Below, in pieces: positions 1-9,887 of a stretch of DNA of 64,000 nucleotides; the first letter of the stretch is position 1; every line of letters starts with the position of its first letter. The translations under genes were made by a program, and so were the position numbers. A model generated the notes under the pieces. It ran no database searches. It worked only from the letters and a program-made list of their open reading frames with translations, and was not told the origin of the DNA. Source of the stretch: Enterococcus villorum (GTDB lineage Bacteria; Bacillota; Bacilli; Lactobacillales; Enterococcaceae); NCBI RefSeq assembly GCF_007990225.1, contig NZ_BJWF01000013.1, positions 1 to 64,000 of the forward strand, read 5' to 3'.

Positions 1-257
1 TGCCATAGCAACAAGGAAAAGCCGATTCTTTTTTTCTGTGCGTAGAAAAAATAGTCATTAAAAATGAGAAAGGATTCGTACAAATTGGTGAAGTATCGAA
101 TTTTGCTCACGATAAAATATCTACAAGGTATTTTATTGTCCTGTTTCATCAAAAGGTGAGGAACAAAAGATACTTGTATGAAACGCTTTTTTTGTCAGCT
201 CTTTGAAAAAAGGATAAGCTAATAATAAGAAAGTTATTTTAGTGGAGGGAATCTGAA
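1..257. other. Leader region upstream of the P450 gene
   Basis: No complete gene is visible. Short open frames run in from the left edge and stop near positions 45 and 60, so the tail of an upstream gene may be present, but I cannot identify it. Around 122-151 there is an AT-rich inverted repeat with arms ATAAAATA and TATTTTAT. A second, looser hairpin (GTTTCAT with ATGAAAC, 149-186) is followed by seven T residues and could terminate an upstream transcript. The P450 gene has a good ribosome site, GGAGGG, at about 244-249. Confidence 0.4.
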
Positions 258-1517
258 ATGAAAGAAGTACCATTGATTGATGTAAAAATAACCGAAATCA
301 AAAAGCGTTACCAACAAGGGTATCATATGTTAGAAGAGTTACGAAAAGAAGCCAATTCACCGGTTGTAAAGGCCAAGATTTTTAATAAAGAAGCCATTGT
401 CATTTATGGAAAAGATGCAGCTAAAATTTTTTATGATCCACGAAATTTTAAACGCAAAGGAGCGATGCCCAAGTTAGTATTAAAAACTTTGTTTGGAAAA
501 GATGGCGTACAAACATTAGATGGGGCAAAACATCATCATCGCAAAGCCATCTTTATGGATTTGATGACGCCTGATAAAATGGAAGAGTATCATCTTATTC
601 TAGATAGAAATTTAGCTCATGCGCTAGAGGCACAACATGGTCAATTTGAATTATTTGATTTAAGTAAGCAAGTGTTATTTACATCCATTTGTGAATGGGC
701 AGGAATCAACTTATCCGAATGGTCAAGTGAAGAAATCGATCAACTAGCTGATTACCAAATTTCAATGATTAGTGGAACTTTCACTTCTCCGATTGATCAC
801 ATTAAAGGTGTAGAAAATCGCAAAAAATCAGAAAAATGGGCGCAAAAATTGATCGAATCAGCACGACAAAATCCCGTACCAGGAAAAGAAAATGTTGCTC
901 TTTATGCGTTTGCTCAAGCAACCGATTTAGACGGCAGTTTACTTCCGATAAAAGTTGCTGCTGTGGAATTATTAAATATTATTCGTCCAACAGTAGCATT
1001 AACGGTTTGGGTTGCTTTGATGGGACATGCGCTATTTAGTCGTCCCGATTTAAAACAACAATTAAAGAACCATTTTTCTGAACTACAAGACCCATTTATT
1101 CAAGAGATGCGACGCTACTATCCGTTTTTCCCAATGCTACCAGCATTTGCTTTACAAGACGTAGTAGTAGATGGCTACCTTATTCCAAAAGATAGTTGGG
1201 TTATTTTGGACTTATATGGAACAAATCATGACGAACGAACAATTGAAGCACCAGAAGCATTCATGATCAAGCGCTATGTAGGAAAAGCAAAAGATATTTC
1301 TTATAAGGAAGAGTATGAAATGATTGCACAAGGTGGCGGCGATTTTCGACAAATGCATCGTTGTGCAGGAGAATGGATTACGTTGCACAGTTTACGTGTT
1401 TTTTCTGATCAGTTAGTCAACGACTATGATTTTGCTGTGCCTGAGCAAGATTGGACCATCCCAATCAATCAATTCCCAACTTATCCTAAAAGCCGAGCCT
1501 TGTTGTATAAAGAGTAA
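258..1517 (+). CDS. Cytochrome P450, CYP152-type fatty-acid peroxygenase
   Basis: This 419-aa P450 most resembles the CYP152 peroxygenases (B. subtilis BSbeta). These hydroxylate fatty acids with H2O2 and need no reductase partner. The heme loop contains HRCAGEW with the thiolate at about Cys369, preceded by a GGGDF stretch. The I helix carries an Arg-Pro pair at about residues 243-244 (IIRPTVAL) in place of the usual acid/alcohol pair. In CYP152 enzymes that Arg binds the fatty-acid carboxylate and helps use peroxide. No ferredoxin or reductase gene lies nearby, which fits peroxide use. GTGGAGGG precedes the ATG. The gene converges on an aldo/keto reductase gene. The CYP152 assignment is strong by motif; the substrate is inferred. 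Confidence 0.88.
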   Translation: MKEVPLIDVKITEIKKRYQQGYHMLEELRKEANSPVVKAKIFNKEAIVIYGKDAAKIFYDPRNFKRKGAMPKLVLKTLFGKDGVQTLDGAKHHHRKAIFMDLMTPDKMEEYHLILDRNLAHALEAQHGQFELFDLSKQVLFTSICEWAGINLSEWSSEEIDQLADYQISMISGTFTSPIDHIKGVENRKKSEKWAQKLIESARQNPVPGKENVALYAFAQATDLDGSLLPIKVAAVELLNIIRPTVALTVWVALMGHALFSRPDLKQQLKNHFSELQDPFIQEMRRYYPFFPMLPAFALQDVVVDGYLIPKDSWVILDLYGTNHDERTIEAPEAFMIKRYVGKAKDISYKEEYEMIAQGGGDFRQMHRCAGEWITLHSLRVFSDQLVNDYDFAVPEQDWTIPINQFPTYPKSRALLYKE

Positions 1518-1597
1518 AAATCAGATGAAATGAGGTTAGGGCAACAATCTTCTCAAAAAACTTAATACCAAAAACGGTATGTGTTCAAATGAGTTTC

Positions 1598-1655
1598 TTC
1601 ATAAGCTTATCCAAAATAAAATGGAAACAGTCATTTTATTTTGGATAAGCATCTT
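1598..1655. terminator. Inverted repeat between convergent genes
   Basis: A near-perfect hairpin has arms GCTTATCCAAAATAAAATG and its complement around an 8-nt loop (about 1605-1651). It sits between the convergent P450 and aldo/keto reductase genes, so it probably ends transcripts from both sides, although neither flank has a long T run. Confidence 0.6.
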
Positions 1656-1718
1656 ATTTACTCAAGTAAATTCGCTGAGCAAACCACTTCATTTTAACCT
1701 TTTTTCTCAAGGATTCAC

Positions 1719-2666
1719 TTAAAATTCTTTAAATAGCTGATCAATGGTTTGATAATCTTCATTAGACAAATGGATATCTAAAGCCCGAGCATTGTCAGCT
1801 ACTTGTTCTGGTTTTTTTGCGCCTGGGATAACGATAGAGATGCCAGGATTTTTCATATACCAAGCTAAGACAAGCTGAGAAATTGTTGCTTGTTTGTTTT
1901 TTGCTAGGGGGGCTAATTGTTCCACGGCTTGAATGATTTTTTCAAAGCGCTCTCCTTGAAAGTCTGGCTTTTGTCTTCTGGGATCATTTTCAGACATTTC
2001 TTGAAGGCTATTCAAATGATACTTTCCTGTTAATAAGCCAGAAGCCAGTGGGAAGTAAGGAACAAAACTGATATGATGTTGTTTTAGATAAGGCCATCTT
2101 TCTTTTTCAGCTATTCGGTGAATCAAACTGTATTTATCTTCAACGACATCCACATAGCCTTGTGCATTGGCTTCTTTTAATTGCTCGATTGAAAAATTAG
2201 AAACACCGATTGCTCGGATTTTCCCTTCTTCTTTTAGACGATGCAAAGCTGCGACAGCCTCATTTTTTGGCGTTTCTTTATCAGGAAAATGAATATAAAA
2301 AATATCAATATAATCTGTTTGCAAACGACGTAGCGCCTCTTCAACAGAATGAGTCAAAAATTCTGGGGAGTTGTTAAAAATGCCTTTTTGGTCTGGCACA
2401 TGAGCAGCTTTGGTAGCAATGATTACACGAGAACGATCAAATTCTTTTTCTTGAAGTACTTCTCCGATCAATTCTTCCGAGCGACCATTCCCATAAGCAT
2501 AAGCCGTATCAATTAGATTGATTCCGTTATTCAAGGCGGTTCGAACGACTGCTTTTCCTGTTTCATCAGTTAGATTAGCAAAGAGATTGTGACCGCCAAC
2601 CGCATTTGCACCTAGCCCTAATTGTTCTGCATAAACTTGAGAGTGACCAATTCTTATTTCTGCCAT
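1719..2666 (-). CDS. Aldo/keto reductase
   Basis: This is a single-domain aldo/keto reductase (TIM barrel, NADPH-dependent carbonyl reduction) of about 315 aa. The tetrad is visible in order: Asp in LIDTAYAYG with its Tyr, Lys in IIATKAAH and His in FYIHFPD. The cofactor-binding end contains SIVIPGAKKPEQV, typical of the AKR11/12-like bacterial group. I chose the ATG at 2666 because GGAGGAATTG lies just upstream; an in-frame TTG is six bases earlier. The natural substrate cannot be read from sequence. It converges on the P450 gene and has no operon partner. Confidence 0.9.
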   Translation of the reverse strand: MAEIRIGHSQVYAEQLGLGANAVGGHNLFANLTDETGKAVVRTALNNGINLIDTAYAYGNGRSEELIGEVLQEKEFDRSRVIIATKAAHVPDQKGIFNNSPEFLTHSVEEALRRLQTDYIDIFYIHFPDKETPKNEAVAALHRLKEEGKIRAIGVSNFSIEQLKEANAQGYVDVVEDKYSLIHRIAEKERWPYLKQHHISFVPYFPLASGLLTGKYHLNSLQEMSENDPRRQKPDFQGERFEKIIQAVEQLAPLAKNKQATISQLVLAWYMKNPGISIVIPGAKKPEQVADNARALDIHLSNEDYQTIDQLFKEF

Positions 2667-2890
2667 TATCAATTCCTCCTTTTCATTTAGTCTAAAACAA
2701 AAGGATAAAAAGCTAAACTAAAAGAACTTCAAAATGATAGTGGATTTATCAAGTAAGACATAGAAAATGAAATCCTAGGAGTAATGAACAAATACCTCTT
2801 AAATTAAAAGAAATTTATCCGCTTTTTGGTTTTTTGGGGAAGCTTCTTTGCTTTTTAGGGCTAGAAGATCGCTATTCTGATTAAAAGGAC
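2667..2890. other. Intergenic region before the T-box
   Basis: This AT-rich spacer separates the aldo/keto reductase start (minus strand) from the hisS leader (plus strand). A TTGACT at about 2899 followed by TATAGATAATAT near 2929-2940 could be the promoter of the T-box transcript. I see no gene here. Confidence 0.4.
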
Positions 2891-2939
2891 AGATTTTTCT
2901 TGACTTTGGTTCTTGTTTTTAGTAGGTTATAGATAATAT

Positions 2940-3177
2940 TGAAAATATCTATGAAAGAGCGAGTAAGTTTCTAATGCTTAATAAGAGAGGATCATCTAGG
3001 CTGAAAATGATCTAAAGTTTTTAGGTTCTAAAAGACACTCTGGAGATGGACGAGTGAAAAGCCGTCCCGTGTACGAGCGTTAATCGTAAGAGGAAAGAGC
3101 AATCTTTCGAAAATAGGTGGTACCGTGTATGAAATAGTCATTCACCCTTGTTCATAGTGAACAAGGGTGAATTTTTT
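2940..3177 (+). promoter_or_regulatory. T-box leader of hisS-aspS
   Basis: This is a T-box riboswitch leader, which senses uncharged tRNA and lets transcription continue into an aminoacyl-tRNA synthetase operon. The conserved T-box core AGGTGGTACCGTG lies at 3115-3127. It is followed by an intrinsic terminator at 3141-3177 with a perfect 14-bp stem and six T residues. A Stem I-like region (about 2955-3060) precedes it. In the likely specifier loop, AAAGACACTC (3031-3040), the Asp codon GAC (3034-3036) and the His codon CAC (3036-3038) overlap by one base. The operon downstream encodes both HisRS and AspRS, so either codon makes sense. Confidence 0.9.
3141..3177 (+). terminator. T-box intrinsic terminator
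   Basis: A perfect stem with arms TTCACCCTTGTTCA / TGAACAAGGGTGAA and a 3-nt loop is followed by TTTTTT. It sits 14 nt after the T-box core and ends the leader unless the antiterminator forms. Confidence 0.92.
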
Positions 3178-3208
3178 GTTTACATAGAAAAGAAAAGGGG
3201 AGAAAAAA

Positions 3209-4501
3209 ATGAGTTTCCAAAGACCAAAAGGAACAAATGATATTTTGCCTGGTGAATCGGAGAAATGGCAATTTGTAGAAGAAACTGCACGTTTGTTGTT
3301 TAGAGATTACCAATACAATGAAATTCGCACACCAATTTTTGAACACTACGAAGTGATTTCTCGAAGCGTCGGAGATACAACCGATATCGTGTCAAAAGAA
3401 ATGTATGATTTCTACGATAAAGGAGAGCGTCATGTTACTTTACGCCCAGAAGGTACAGCACCAATTGTGCGTTCGTTTGTAGAACATAAATTGTTTGGAC
3501 CGGAATATGCAAAACCATATAAAACATTTTATATGGGACCTATGTTTCGTTATGAACGTCCGCAAAAAGGGCGTCTACGTCAGTTCCATCAAATCGGCGT
3601 AGAGGCTTTTGGTTCAGACAATCCTGCAACTGATGTCGAAAGTATGGTGATGGCATTAGATTTCTTCAAGCAGTTAGGCATCACACAAATTCGTTTAGTG
3701 ATCAATTCTCTAGGTGATAAAGACACTCGTCAAGCGTATCGTCAGGCATTGATTGATTATCTTGTGCCGTTTCAAGAAGAGCTAAGTGAAGATTCGCAGA
3801 GACGTTTGCATGAAAATCCTTTACGTGTCCTAGATAGTAAAGATAAACGCGATCAAAAATTTGTGGAAAATGCACCTTCTATTTTAGATTTTTTAAGTGA
3901 AGCAGCAAAAAAACATTTTGAGACAGTCGTGGCTATGTTGGATGCGTTGAATGTTCCATATGAAATCGACAGTACGATGGTTCGAGGATTAGATTATTAT
4001 ACACACACGATTTTTGAAATCATGAGCGATGCACCAAAAATGGGCGCGCAAGCAACTATTTGTGCAGGTGGTCGTTACGATAACTTGGTTGAAGAACTGG
4101 GAGGACCACAAACACCTGGTTTTGGTTTTGCTATGGGAATTGAACGCTTGCTTTTAACAATGGAAGCAGAAGAAGTGGTTATTCCTGCATTTAATGAGCT
4201 AGACGCTTATGTCGTGGCTTTAGGGGAAGAAACCAATATTGAAGCGTTAAAACTCGTGCAAACGATTCGTAACTTTGGTTTTTCTGCTGATCGTGATTTT
4301 ATGGATCGTAAAGCAAAAGCTCAGTTTAAGACGGCGGATAAAGCAAACGCTAAGTTAGTGTTAGTGATTGGCGCAGATGAATTAGAAAACCAAACAGTGA
4401 CAATTAAGTCAATGGCTAAAAGAAAAGAAAAAAGCTTCCGTTTAGCAGAAGTATATGAACATTTCGATGAAGTTTATGATGAAATGACTTTATTCGAGTA
4501 G
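3209..4501 (+). CDS. hisS: Histidyl-tRNA synthetase
   Basis: This 430-aa class II synthetase charges tRNA-His. Motif 2 ([17 protein letters not shown]), the HisRS-specific [12 protein letters not shown] and [11 protein letters not shown] segments and the [10 protein letters not shown] loop are all present in order. The anticodon-binding domain follows (about residues 330-425). The length is normal for the family. GGGGAGA lies upstream of the ATG. It is the first gene of the T-box-controlled operon and is followed 14 nt later by aspS. Confidence 0.97.
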   Translation: MSFQRPKGTNDILPGESEKWQFVEETARLLFRDYQYNEIRTPIFEHYEVISRSVGDTTDIVSKEMYDFYDKGERHVTLRPEGTAPIVRSFVEHKLFGPEYAKPYKTFYMGPMFRYERPQKGRLRQFHQIGVEAFGSDNPATDVESMVMALDFFKQLGITQIRLVINSLGDKDTRQAYRQALIDYLVPFQEELSEDSQRRLHENPLRVLDSKDKRDQKFVENAPSILDFLSEAAKKHFETVVAMLDALNVPYEIDSTMVRGLDYYTHTIFEIMSDAPKMGAQATICAGGRYDNLVEELGGPQTPGFGFAMGIERLLLTMEAEEVVIPAFNELDAYVVALGEETNIEALKLVQTIRNFGFSADRDFMDRKAKAQFKTADKANAKLVLVIGADELENQTVTIKSMAKRKEKSFRLAEVYEHFDEVYDEMTLFE

Positions 4502-4515
4502 GAGGAAAAAGGAAA

Positions 4516-6282
4516 ATGACACAAAGAACAACTTATTGCGGTTTGATTTCAGCAAAAGAATTAGACCAAACTGTTACATTAAAAGGCTGGGTGCAAAAAC
4601 GCCGAGACCTTGGTGGCGTGATTTTTATTGATTTACGTGACCGTGAAGGGATCGTTCAAATCGTTTTTAATCCAGAAGTAAACAAAGAAGCTTGGGAAAT
4701 TGCTGACAAATGTCGTAGCGAATATGTGATTGAAGTGAGAGGCGTTGTTCGTAAACGTGACGATTTAGCGATCAATCCTAAAATGGCAACCGGTGAATTT
4801 GAAGTATTTGCTAGTGAAATTGTCATTTTAAATAAAGCGAAGACACCACCATTTTTGATTGAGGACGATCAAACAGTGGGTGATGAAATTCGCATGAAGT
4901 ATCGTTATTTAGACTTACGTCGTCCAAAAATGACAAAAAATATCAAAATGAGATATGCAACAACAAAAGCGATTCGTCATTATTTAGACGACAATGACTT
5001 TATGGACATTGAAACACCTTATTTAGGTAAATCAACGCCAGAAGGTGCACGTGACTATTTGGTTCCTTCTCGTGTGCATCCAGGCCATTTTTATGCGTTA
5101 CCTCAATCACCACAATTATTCAAACAATTATTGATGAATGCCGGTTTTGATCGCTATTATCAAATTGTTCGTTGTTTCCGTGATGAAGATTTACGTGGGG
5201 ATCGCCAACCAGAATTTACTCAAGTAGATATTGAAACAACTTTCTTAACTGCTGAAGAGATCCAAACGTATACAGAAGGTTTAATCGCTAAAGTAATGAA
5301 AGATGTACGAGGAATTGAAGTTACTTTACCGTTTCCTAGAATGACTTACGATGAAGCAATGAATCGCTATGGTAGTGACAAACCAGATACTCGCTTTGCT
5401 ATGGAATTAATTGATTTAAGTGAAACAGTCAAAGACGTTGATTTTAAAGTTTTCCAAATGGCACTTGAAAAAGGTGGCGTGGTAAAAGTTCTTAACGCTA
5501 AAAATGCTTCAAGTAAATATTCTCGTAAAGATTTAGACAATCTAGGGCAGTATGCTTCTCAGTTTGGAGCAAAAGGTTTAGCTTGGTTGAAAGTAGAAGA
5601 AGACGGATTAAAAGGACCAATCGCTAAATTCATGGGCGAGGCAACTGAAGCAATTGTTGCAAAAACAAACGCTGAAGTGGGCGACATTTTATTATTTGGC
5701 GCTGATACAAAAGAGATTGTGGCAGCAACACTTGGGGCGATCCGTACACGTTTAGGAAAAGAATTAGGACTAATTGATGAAACAAAATTCAATTTCTTAT
5801 GGATCACAGAATGGCCACAATTTGAATATTCAGCAGAAGAAGGACGTTACGTATCTGCACACCATCCGTTCACTATGCCAAAAGCAGAAGACATCGAACG
5901 ATTAAGCACGGATCCAGCAAGTGTCTATGCCGAAGCTTATGATATCGTATTAAATGGCTATGAATTAGGTGGCGGTTCTATCCGTATCCATACACGTGAA
6001 ATCCAAGAAAAAGTACTTGAGACGTTAGGATTTACGAAGGAACAAATGGAAGAACAATTTGGCTTCCTTCTAACCGCTTTAGATTACGGTTTCCCTCCAC
6101 ATGGCGGTATTGCGCTTGGATTAGACCGCTTTGTGATGTTACTAGCTGGTGAAGAAAACATTCGTGAAGTCATCGCCTTTCCTAAAAACGGGAAAGCAGC
6201 TGATGTCATGAGTGATGCACCAAGTACGGTATCGGATGCCCAATTATTTGATTTGAGTATTGACGTAACCAATGTTGAATAA
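4516..6282 (+). CDS. aspS: Aspartyl-tRNA synthetase
   Basis: This 588-aa bacterial-type AspRS has an N-terminal OB-fold anticodon domain (about 1-105), a class II core with [18 protein letters not shown] (motif 2), an inserted GAD domain (about 290-420) and motif 3 [16 protein letters not shown] near the C terminus. TAGGAGGAAAAAGGA in front of the ATG is a strong ribosome site. It is cotranscribed with hisS. No Asn-specific features are visible, so whether it also charges tRNA-Asn cannot be told from sequence. Confidence 0.97.
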   Translation: MTQRTTYCGLISAKELDQTVTLKGWVQKRRDLGGVIFIDLRDREGIVQIVFNPEVNKEAWEIADKCRSEYVIEVRGVVRKRDDLAINPKMATGEFEVFASEIVILNKAKTPPFLIEDDQTVGDEIRMKYRYLDLRRPKMTKNIKMRYATTKAIRHYLDDNDFMDIETPYLGKSTPEGARDYLVPSRVHPGHFYALPQSPQLFKQLLMNAGFDRYYQIVRCFRDEDLRGDRQPEFTQVDIETTFLTAEEIQTYTEGLIAKVMKDVRGIEVTLPFPRMTYDEAMNRYGSDKPDTRFAMELIDLSETVKDVDFKVFQMALEKGGVVKVLNAKNASSKYSRKDLDNLGQYASQFGAKGLAWLKVEEDGLKGPIAKFMGEATEAIVAKTNAEVGDILLFGADTKEIVAATLGAIRTRLGKELGLIDETKFNFLWITEWPQFEYSAEEGRYVSAHHPFTMPKAEDIERLSTDPASVYAEAYDIVLNGYELGGGSIRIHTREIQEKVLETLGFTKEQMEEQFGFLLTALDYGFPPHGGIALGLDRFVMLLAGEENIREVIAFPKNGKAADVMSDAPSTVSDAQLFDLSIDVTNVE

Positions 6283-6330
6283 GTTAATCATGTACTAATC
6301 AAAAGTTTCATCATCATCTTTCATTATTAT

Positions 6331-6386
6331 AAAAAAGTACACTAGCTTAGATAACTAATGTCGTTCTAACTATTGTACTTTTTTGT
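6331..6386 (+). terminator. Terminator after aspS
   Basis: Arms AAAAAAGTACA and TGTACTTTTTT enclose a 30-nt loop region. The hairpin lies about 50 nt after aspS and upstream of the yitT promoter. Confidence 0.65.
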
Positions 6387-6398
6387 TTCATCGTTGTC

Positions 6399-6426
6399 TT
6401 GATTTAATTGTAAAACCCTTTATAAT
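6399..6426 (+). promoter_or_regulatory. Promoter of the YitT-family gene
   Basis: TTGATT (6399-6404) and TATAAT (6421-6426) are separated by 16 nt, close to the vegetative sigma-70/SigA consensus. They sit 32 nt before the start codon. Confidence 0.6.
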
Positions 6427-6457
6427 TAAGCCATAATATATAAAGCGAGGCCTTTTC

Positions 6458-7333
6458 ATGAAAAAAACTTTCGAAAATTGGGCGTACCATGATTACACGA
6501 CCAAACTTTCGGTATCAATCGTCTATTCTTTGATCGCGTCAGTGGCACTGAACTTTTTTTATCAACCAGGACACATTTATTCAAGTGGTATCACTGGGTT
6601 AGCACAAATATTGACCACATTATCTAAATCGTGGCTTGGGTATGAAGTGCCAGTATCCACAACTTTGTACTTATTGAATATTCCATTATTTGTACTGGCT
6701 TGGTGTAAAATTGGGAAGAAATTTACTATTTTTACCTTTATCACGGTAACATTGACTTCCCTTTGTATCCATCTCCTTCCTCAAACCGTACTTTCCACTG
6801 ATCCTATTATTTGCGCACTGTTTGGTGGAGCGGTAATGGGTCTAGGGATCGGAATGGCATTGAGAAATGGGATCTCTTCGGGAGGTTTGGATATTGTCAG
6901 TATTACGATTCGCAAAAAAACTGGGAAATCAATCGGTTCAATTTCGATTTATTTTAATGCGCTGATTGTTTTTGTTGCTGGACTTCTCTTTGGTTGGCAG
7001 TATATGTTTTATAGCGCTCTTTCCATTTTTGTTAGTGGAAAGGTAACTGATGTCATGTATACGAAACAAAAGAAAATGCAAGTTATGATCGTGACAAAAC
7101 ACCCAGAAAGAGTGATCAATGAAATTCAAAAATGTATGCGTCGCGGTATTACAATCATCAATGAGGCAGAAGGAGCCTACAAACACGATAAGCAGACAGT
7201 GTTAATGACGATTGTCACACGCTATGAATTGCCTTTATTAAGAGAAGCAATGAAAGCTTCTGATCCGCAAGCATTTGTCAGCATCGCAGAAAATGTTCAA
7301 ATTCTTGGTCGTTTTTATGAAGAGGGTATTTAA
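6458..7333 (+). CDS. YitT family membrane protein (DUF161/DUF2179)
   Basis: This 291-aa protein has the YitT architecture. About five hydrophobic segments cover residues 18-195, with the family's NPGHIYSSGITGLAQ-like glycine stretch (here QPGHIYSSGITGLAQ) and LRNGISSGGLDIVS. A cytosolic C-terminal domain of about 85 residues (DUF2179) contains VLMTIVTRYELPLLREA. The family is widespread in Firmicutes and its transport role is unproven. It stands alone between two terminators. Confidence 0.88.
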   Translation: MKKTFENWAYHDYTTKLSVSIVYSLIASVALNFFYQPGHIYSSGITGLAQILTTLSKSWLGYEVPVSTTLYLLNIPLFVLAWCKIGKKFTIFTFITVTLTSLCIHLLPQTVLSTDPIICALFGGAVMGLGIGMALRNGISSGGLDIVSITIRKKTGKSIGSISIYFNALIVFVAGLLFGWQYMFYSALSIFVSGKVTDVMYTKQKKMQVMIVTKHPERVINEIQKCMRRGITIINEAEGAYKHDKQTVLMTIVTRYELPLLREAMKASDPQAFVSIAENVQILGRFYEEGI

Positions 7334-7447
7334 ACAACAAATGAATGTCAAACAAATGAAAGTGGATGCATATACATCTAAGAGAGAATCATGACACTTT
7401 TACAGTTGGTGCTTATATTAGTGAGGACAAGTAACCACAGGAAATGT

Positions 7448-7503
7448 AAACCGAATCATCCGAAAATAGAAGTTCTTATTTTTGGGTTGATTCGGTTTGT
7501 TCC
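7448..7503 (+). terminator. Terminator after the YitT gene
   Basis: Stem AAACCGAATCA / TGATTCGGTTT encloses an inner GAAAATAG / TTATTTTTG pairing. It is one of three terminators in this window that share a GAAAATAG core. Confidence 0.75.
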
Positions 7504-7816
7504 TTCGTTGCTCGTTTTAGTTTTTGATACCTCTCTTTTTACGTAAATGTGTCTTCATTTTTGATATAGGTAAAGCATATCAGCCATGTAGAATGAAAAA
7601 TAGGATGAAATAGTTTTATAAAAATAGTTAAAAGTTTTTTTAGAAAAGGTAGGCATGTTTGAAATTTTATTAAAGTTAAGAAAATAGATATTCTTTTTTT
7701 TTAATTTATGGGATTATAAAGATGATAGTAAAAAATTAATTTAATTTTTCTTGCTATTTTTATACAATACACGTATATTACGAATGAAAAAAGTTTATGA
7801 AAAGTTGGAATATAGA
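7504..7816 (+). other. Upstream region of the OatA-like gene
   Basis: This AT-rich region has several A/T runs. GGATTATAAAG (about 7710-7720) and TATACAAT (7761-7768) are possible -10 elements. There is no convincing ribosome site before the first in-frame ATG at 7784. No gene is visible. Confidence 0.35.
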
Positions 7817-9751
7817 ATGGAAAAAAAGAAAAGGTTAAAAAATAGCCGCTATATCACTGGCTTTGATGGTATTCGTTCTTTAGCTGTGGTTGGAGTGATT
7901 TTGTATCATTTATTACCAACGAGCATGAAGGGCGGCTATTTGGGGGTTCCGATATTTTTTGTGGTATCTGGCTACTTAATTACCGATTTATTGCGGCAAG
8001 AATGGGAACAAAATGGAAAAATCAATATTTGGCAGTTTTATGTCCGGCGAATGAAAAGGTTATATCCTGGATTAGTCTTTTTGTTAGTCACTGCTTCAGC
8101 TTATATCACGTTATTTCAACGAGGATTATTAAATAATCTGCGGGGAATTGTTGTTAGCAGTTTGCTCTATTACAATAATTGGTGGCAAATTAATAATGGG
8201 CTATCGTATTTTGATCGATTCGCCAATGAATCGCCTTTTACGCATATTTGGTCATTAGCGGTAGAAGGGCAGAACTATTTGATTTGGCCCATTCTTTTTG
8301 TTATCTTTATGGTTTTTGTCCGTAAGAAGAAATGGATCGTCTATACTTTATTAGGCATATCACTTCTTTCAGCTATTTTGATGATGATCATGTATACGCC
8401 AGGTGGGGACCCAACTCGTGTCTATTACGGAACAGATACACGTTTGTTTTCTATTTGGTTAGGAAGTGCCTTGGCATTTATTTGGCCAAGTACGCGGTTA
8501 AAGAAAAACATTCCTAAACAAGCAAAAAGAGTGTTAAATTTGGCAGGTCTGATTTCACTCACTGCATTGGTTCTCTTCTTTTTCTTTTTAGATGACCATT
8601 ACAGTTTTGTTTATTATGGCGGTATGCTTTTAGTAAGTATTTTTTGCATGATTTTAGTGGCAGTAACGGCACATCCTGGGGCAAGCATGAATAAATGGTT
8701 GACGAATCCTGTATTTACTTGGATCGGCAAACGAAGTTACGGTATTTATTTGTATCAGTTCCCAGTGATGATCTTTTATGAAGCTAAAGTATCTTCTATT
8801 GCTGATCATGTCTTACTGCATACGTTGATTGAAATTTCATTGATTTTGATTATTAGCGAGTTATCTTATCGTTACATTGAGCGTCCTTTAGCTCGATTTG
8901 ATTATAGTAAGACGTTTTCAACAATTAAAGGCTGGTTTACTAAACCAATAATAAGCAAACAAAAGCCATGGGTTATCCCAGGTACTTTAATGCTAATCAT
9001 CGCTCTCGTTGGCTTTGTGACTGCACCGAAAAACTCAGTGACTGCTGATCAAAAAAAATTGCAGGCGCAAATTGCAGAAAGTAAAAGATTAGCAGAAGAA
9101 AGTCAAAAAGATTCGGAGAACGATGCTGGTAAAGTTGATCAAGCGGTTCTAGATAAATATGATTTAACTGCTCAACAAGAAAAAAAAGCACAAAAACTAG
9201 AATTGACTGCTTTTGGTGATTCAGTGATGTTGGATGCGGCAACAGATTTAAAAGAACTTTATCCTAAAGTTGTGGTGGATGGTGATGTTGGCCGACAGTT
9301 ATATGCCAGTGAACCATATATTGAAGAACTGAAAAAACAAAATTTATTAAAAGATACCGTTTTGATTGGTCTTGGAACCAATGGTGCGTTTTCTGAATCA
9401 CAATTTGATAGTATTATGAGCGCATTAGGGGATCGTAAAGTTTATTGGGTAAACGTCCGTGTCCCTACAAAACGTTGGCAAAATGATGTCAATGCTTTAT
9501 TAGAACAGATGACCAAAAAATACGACAATCTGACATTGATTGATTGGTATGGGTACAGTAATAGTCATAGTGATTGGTTTTACGATGATCAAGTCCATCC
9601 AAATCCAGAAGGTATGACCCATTACATCCACTTAGTAAGTGAAGCGCTGCTAGGTAAAGACAAAACGAAAAAGACAAGTACAAGTGAAACAAATAGTAAA
9701 AGTAATGAAAGCTTAAATAGTTCTGTCACTGAGAATAGTACAACTGAGTAA
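7817..9751 (+). CDS. OatA-like peptidoglycan O-acetyltransferase
   Basis: This two-domain protein (about 644 aa) matches the OatA layout. An N-terminal acyltransferase-3 membrane domain with about ten segments (residues 10-370) carries FDGIRSLAV, LYHLLP and FFVVSGYLI. After a charged linker comes an extracellular SGNH esterase-like domain with GDSVML (Ser at about 468), LGTNG and DDQVHP (Asp-x-x-His at about 591-594). The tail after residue 610 is rich in Ser, Thr and Lys. Such enzymes O-acetylate muramic acid outside the cell and give lysozyme resistance. The start is uncertain: ATG 7817 has only GGAA upstream, ATG 7784 and TTG 7751 are alternatives, and none has a strong ribosome site. AVEGQNYLIWP has Asn where homologues usually have Phe. 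Confidence 0.87.
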   Translation: MEKKKRLKNSRYITGFDGIRSLAVVGVILYHLLPTSMKGGYLGVPIFFVVSGYLITDLLRQEWEQNGKINIWQFYVRRMKRLYPGLVFLLVTASAYITLFQRGLLNNLRGIVVSSLLYYNNWWQINNGLSYFDRFANESPFTHIWSLAVEGQNYLIWPILFVIFMVFVRKKKWIVYTLLGISLLSAILMMIMYTPGGDPTRVYYGTDTRLFSIWLGSALAFIWPSTRLKKNIPKQAKRVLNLAGLISLTALVLFFFFLDDHYSFVYYGGMLLVSIFCMILVAVTAHPGASMNKWLTNPVFTWIGKRSYGIYLYQFPVMIFYEAKVSSIADHVLLHTLIEISLILIISELSYRYIERPLARFDYSKTFSTIKGWFTKPIISKQKPWVIPGTLMLIIALVGFVTAPKNSVTADQKKLQAQIAESKRLAEESQKDSENDAGKVDQAVLDKYDLTAQQEKKAQKLELTAFGDSVMLDAATDLKELYPKVVVDGDVGRQLYASEPYIEELKKQNLLKDTVLIGLGTNGAFSESQFDSIMSALGDRKVYWVNVRVPTKRWQNDVNALLEQMTKKYDNLTLIDWYGYSNSHSDWFYDDQVHPNPEGMTHYIHLVSEALLGKDKTKKTSTSETNSKSNESLNSSVTENSTTE

Positions 9752-9787
9752 ATGAATGTATAAAATGTGACGAGTAATCGTAAACGT

Positions 9788-9852
9788 AACAAGCCGAAGA
9801 ATCCGAAAATAGTTTTTCCTATTTTCTGGATTCCTCGGCTTGTTTTTTAGAT
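9788..9852. terminator. Bidirectional terminator after the OatA-like gene
   Basis: A long stem pairs AACAAGCCGA..GAATCC with GGATTC..TCGGCTTGTT and includes the GAAAATAG / CTATTTTC core, followed by TTTTTT. It lies between convergent genes. Confidence 0.8.
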
Positions 9853-9887
9853 AGTATGAAATTTTAAACATTCTTCTTAACCAAATT

